64,000 nucleotides of DNA, taken from Tragulus kanchil. Lineage: Eukaryota; Chordata; Mammalia; Artiodactyla; Tragulidae. Positions 61,297 through 64,000 of the stretch are shown here, piece by piece. Each line of letters starts with the position of its first letter. Position 1 is the first letter of the stretch. Location: the NCBI GenBank assembly GCA_022376925.1, contig JAIOJX010000005.1, positions 91,237,001 through 91,301,000 of the forward strand, in the 5' to 3' direction. The translations under genes and the position numbers were made by a program. The notes under the pieces were generated by a model. The model ran no database searches. It was given only the letters and a program-made list of their open reading frames with translations, and was not told where the DNA came from.

Positions 61297-63363
61297 GAGT
61301 CATAAGCAGTCAGCTGTAGGGAAATGCCACCCAAATACAGGAACCTCAAATAAAGAATGGAACAGCTTATGAAAGGTAGTCTCTGAAGAGCTTGAATATA
61401 GGCTCCAAGAAAGATAATCCCTTTAAGTATTCAGTGAGCTCAGACAGAGTTACTTAAAAATTGTCTGCCACAGCCAGAAGAAACCAATACTTGGTATCTC
61501 TTTGCATTTTAAATAGAATATTGCCCGCCCTTTTCTACTTTTAGTTTGGGTTCCCACAGAAGCAGACCCATAGATGTGGATGTGAATGTATATAGTTTAT
61601 TTGGGAGGTGAGTCAGGAAGGGGAGAGGGAATGAGGTAAGGAAGGGAAGGAAGCCAGTAACATTAGAGATTGAGCAGGTCACTGCTGTGGGGGCTGAAGC
61701 TCAATTGCCCTGCTCTGGAAGAATGTACCTGGGAGTTATTCTAACCAAGGGAGCCAGCTCTCCACTTCTTCTTTTGATGAGGGCTGCTCTTCGAAGCATG
61801 AATCCCATAGAAATTCTGGTCTTCTCTGGATGCACAAGGAGTGGGCTGCTGTGGCCAGAGAAGGTCCTCAGTGTTGAGTCTTGGCACTTGGGGATGGAAA
61901 CCATGGGTACCCCCACACTGAGTGTGATGGCAGAGCAGTGACAGCAGTTGCCTCCCCCTTTGCCTCCTCCCACTTGAATCCTAAGGTCAGAAGCAGCTTT
62001 CTACGTTGGGAGAGAGGAGGAGCAACACTCTGCTGGGAGACAGAAGGACCTACTGTGTGAAGACTTCCCATAGGCTGTAGCCCCATGCTGAAGGAGGAGA
62101 AGCTGTACACTTGAGTGGAATTTTCAGTTTTACTTTTGCCAGAACTGAGCATTTTAGATGCCTAAAATGAGCACTTTGGGACTAAAAGTATAGTCACCGG
62201 AGAAGCTGTACCTGATTTATGAATTCTGGAGAAGGAAATGCAACCACTCCAGTATGCTGTCTGGGAAATCCCAGGACAGAGGATCCTCATGGGCTACAGT
62301 TCATGAGGGTCACAAAGAGTCAGACATGATTGAGCGTGCAGGCCACACACTCACATATAGTAAACATATAACTATATTATATAACTATATATAGAGATAG
62401 AGCAAGAGAGAGATTTGGAATGCCTATTGGTTCTGCTTCCCTGGAGAACCCTAATACAGAGTCATAAGCAGTCAGCTGTAGGGAAATGCCACCCAAATAC
62501 AGGAACCTCAAATAAAGAATGGAACAGCTTATGAAAGGTAGTCTCTGAAGAGCTTGAATATAGGCTCCAAGAAAGATAATCCCTTTAAGTATTCAGTGAG
62601 CTCAGACAGAGTTACTTAAAAATTGTCTGCCACAGCCAGAAGAAACCAATACTTGGTATCTCTTTGCATTTTAAATAGAATATTGCCCGCCCTTTTCTAC
62701 TTTTAGTTTGGGTTCCCACAGAAGCAGACCCATAGATGTGGATGTGAATGTATATAGTTTATTTGGGAGGTGAGTCAGGAAGGGGAGAGGGAATGAGGTA
62801 AGGAAGGGAAGGAAGCCAGTAACATTAGAGATTGAGCAGGTCACTGCTGTGGGGGCTGAAGCTCAATTGCCCTGCTCTGGAAGAATGTACCTGGGAGTTA
62901 TTCTAACCAAGGGAGCCAGCTCTCCACTTCTTCTTTTGATGAGGGCTGCTCTTCGAAGCATGAATCCCATAGAAATTCTGGTCTTCTCTGGATGCACAAG
63001 GAGTGGGCTGCTGTGGCCAGAGAAGGTCCTCAGTGTTGAGTCTTGGCACTTGGGGATGGAAACCATGGGTACCCCCACACTGAGTGTGATGGCAGAGCAG
63101 TGACAGCAGTTGCCTCCCCCTTTGCCTCCTCCCACTTGAATCCTAAGGTCAGAAGCAGCTTTCTACGTTGGGAGAGAGGAGGAGCAACACTCTGCTGGGA
63201 GACAGAAGGACCTACTGTGTGAAGACTTCCCATAGGCTGTAGCCCCATGCTGAAGGAGGGGAGAAGCTGTACACTTGAGTGGAATTTTCAGTTTTTACTT
63301 TTGCCAGAACTGAGCATTTTAGATGCCTAAAATGAGCACTTTGGGACTAAAAGTATAGTCACC
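61062..63363. repeat. Duplication pair D24
   Basis: Copy A 61062-62198, copy B 62226-63363; offset 1164-1165 at the ends, about 1162 in the middle. The first bases of copy B have lost G and C in GGCAACCCACT. 27 unmatched bases between (62199-62225). Confidence 0.92.
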
Positions 63364-63542
63364 AGGAATGTCATGGGACCTGCCCTAGATTTTATTGAAT
63401 AAATAGGGAAGAACTCCAAGAAAAGAGCTTAACTGATGGTGTAAAACCTATTAGTTTACTCATGAGTTCCACTCATCTACCATTCAGCTGGAAATTTTAA
63501 AATTTAATCGGATTTATTGTCTGTAGAGTAACAAGTGTGTAC
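61297..63542. other. Unclassified sequence, mostly D24
   Basis: No gene supported. 61540-62150 (GGGTTCCCACAGAAGCAGAC onward) has the feel of an interspersed repeat that I cannot name; it recurs at 62702-63315. Frames 61687-61941 and 62849-63103 are the same stretch. 62226-62344 is a partial second copy of the Bov-tA, and 62353-62458 repeats the end of the LTR. Confidence 0.4.
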
Positions 63543-63742
63543 TAAGTTACTTTCATTCGTGTCTGACTCTTTGAGACCCTAAGGACTGTAGCTTGCCAGG
63601 CTTCTCTGTCCATGGGATTCTCTAGGCAAGAATACCAGAGTGGGTTACTATGCCCTCCTCCAGGGGATCTTCCTGACCCATGATCGAACCACATCTCATT
63701 GGCAGGCAGGTTCTTTACCACTGGCACCACCTGGGAAGCCCA
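63543..63742 (-). mobile_element. Bov-tA SINE
   Basis: Reverse orientation: body TTCATTCGTGTCTGACTCTT and TCTAGGCAAGAATACCAGAG, then head ACCACTGGCACCACCTGGGA. B-box reads ATGATCGAACCACA on the plus strand, moderately decayed. Confidence 0.87.
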
Positions 63743-64000
63743 AAATAACAAGTATTCATACTAATGAAAAACATTTATTGAGAAATTTCCTTGTGAGCAA
63801 TTATGTGATCTTAATTATGTGTTTTCTCCCACCCACTACTTACATATTATTTTTTTATAACTATTAGTCATCTTCAAATAGGGCTTTACTCCTTACTGAT
63901 TCATTTAAATATTTATCATTACAATTGGTGACTGTAGTTGATTTCTTAAACTTTCTGAGCAGGAAAGGGGCTTAAGGTGAGGCAAAATCATAAATCTGTA
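63743..64000. other. Unclassified sequence
   Basis: AT-rich, single copy. Nothing recognised. Confidence 0.5.

Noticed and set aside
61540..62150. Possible named interspersed repeat
   Set aside because: It looks repeat-like, but I could not assign a family from memory, so it was left unclassified.
1..64000. Segmental or tandem gene-array duplication as a biological explanation
   Set aside because: Fixed length at unrelated sequences, near-identity including a microsatellite, SINE and L1 target sites copied with the elements, and error-rich joins all point to assembly.

Overview
The window is nuclear DNA of a ruminant, very probably a pecoran such as a bovid or deer. The evidence is the repeat content: several Bov-tA/Bov-A SINEs (tRNA-Glu head plus Bov-A body), a Bov-B (RTE-type) LINE with a recognisable reverse transcriptase, a young full-length ruminant-type L1, and several older cetartiodactyl tRNA-Glu SINEs of the CHR type. 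I found no host protein-coding exon, functional tRNA, rRNA or other RNA gene. Every longer open frame that I can explain belongs to a retrotransposon or lies over a SINE. The DNA is intergenic or deep-intronic, and its readable content is repeats of different ages.

The dominant feature is structural. The whole 64 kb is cut by 24 head-to-tail duplications. Twenty-three of them have a repeat distance of about 1.07-1.18 kb, whatever sequence lies underneath (unique DNA, L1, Bov-B, SINE or microsatellite), and one has a distance of 352 bp. In each pair the second copy begins at, or within a few tens of bases of, the end of the first. The copies are near-identical apart from homopolymer indels and scrambling at the joins. 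About 25 kb (around 40 %) of the window is therefore redundant. This is the pattern expected from an assembly that concatenated neighbouring contigs without merging their overlapping ends. The underlying locus is probably about 38-39 kb. Read the coordinates and copy numbers with this in mind.

Layout: 1-1558, tRNA-Glu SINE with target-site duplication (seen twice). 2500-8250, old L1M/HAL1-like remnants with two Bov-tA insertions. 8298-18828, a full-length minus-strand L1 with matching flanking target sites, inflated to 10.5 kb by three false duplications and carrying disabled ORF1 and ORF2. 18829-23630, mostly unclassified sequence with one SINE stub. 23634-28640, minus-strand 5'-truncated Bov-B flanked by Bov-A/Bov-tA. 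28840-30390, unclassified. 30395-33819, a SINE-rich cluster including one chimeric SINE. 34004-36702, microsatellites and a plus-strand L1 3' end. 38360-42520, nested minus-strand L1 3' ends with a Bov-tA. 42520-49425, mostly unclassified. 49429-49768, a full SINE with A-rich tail. 50585-53145, an old L1M fragment in three artefactual copies. 56283-58815, MER5-like, MIR and L2-like fossils. 59429-62458, an MLT2-type (ERVL) LTR split by a Bov-tA. 63543-63742, a last Bov-tA.

Nothing here looks like a new gene system. The points most worth following are the duplication ladder, a chimeric SINE that could be either real recombination or an assembly loop, and a diverged 79-bp tandem duplication inside the L1 endonuclease.
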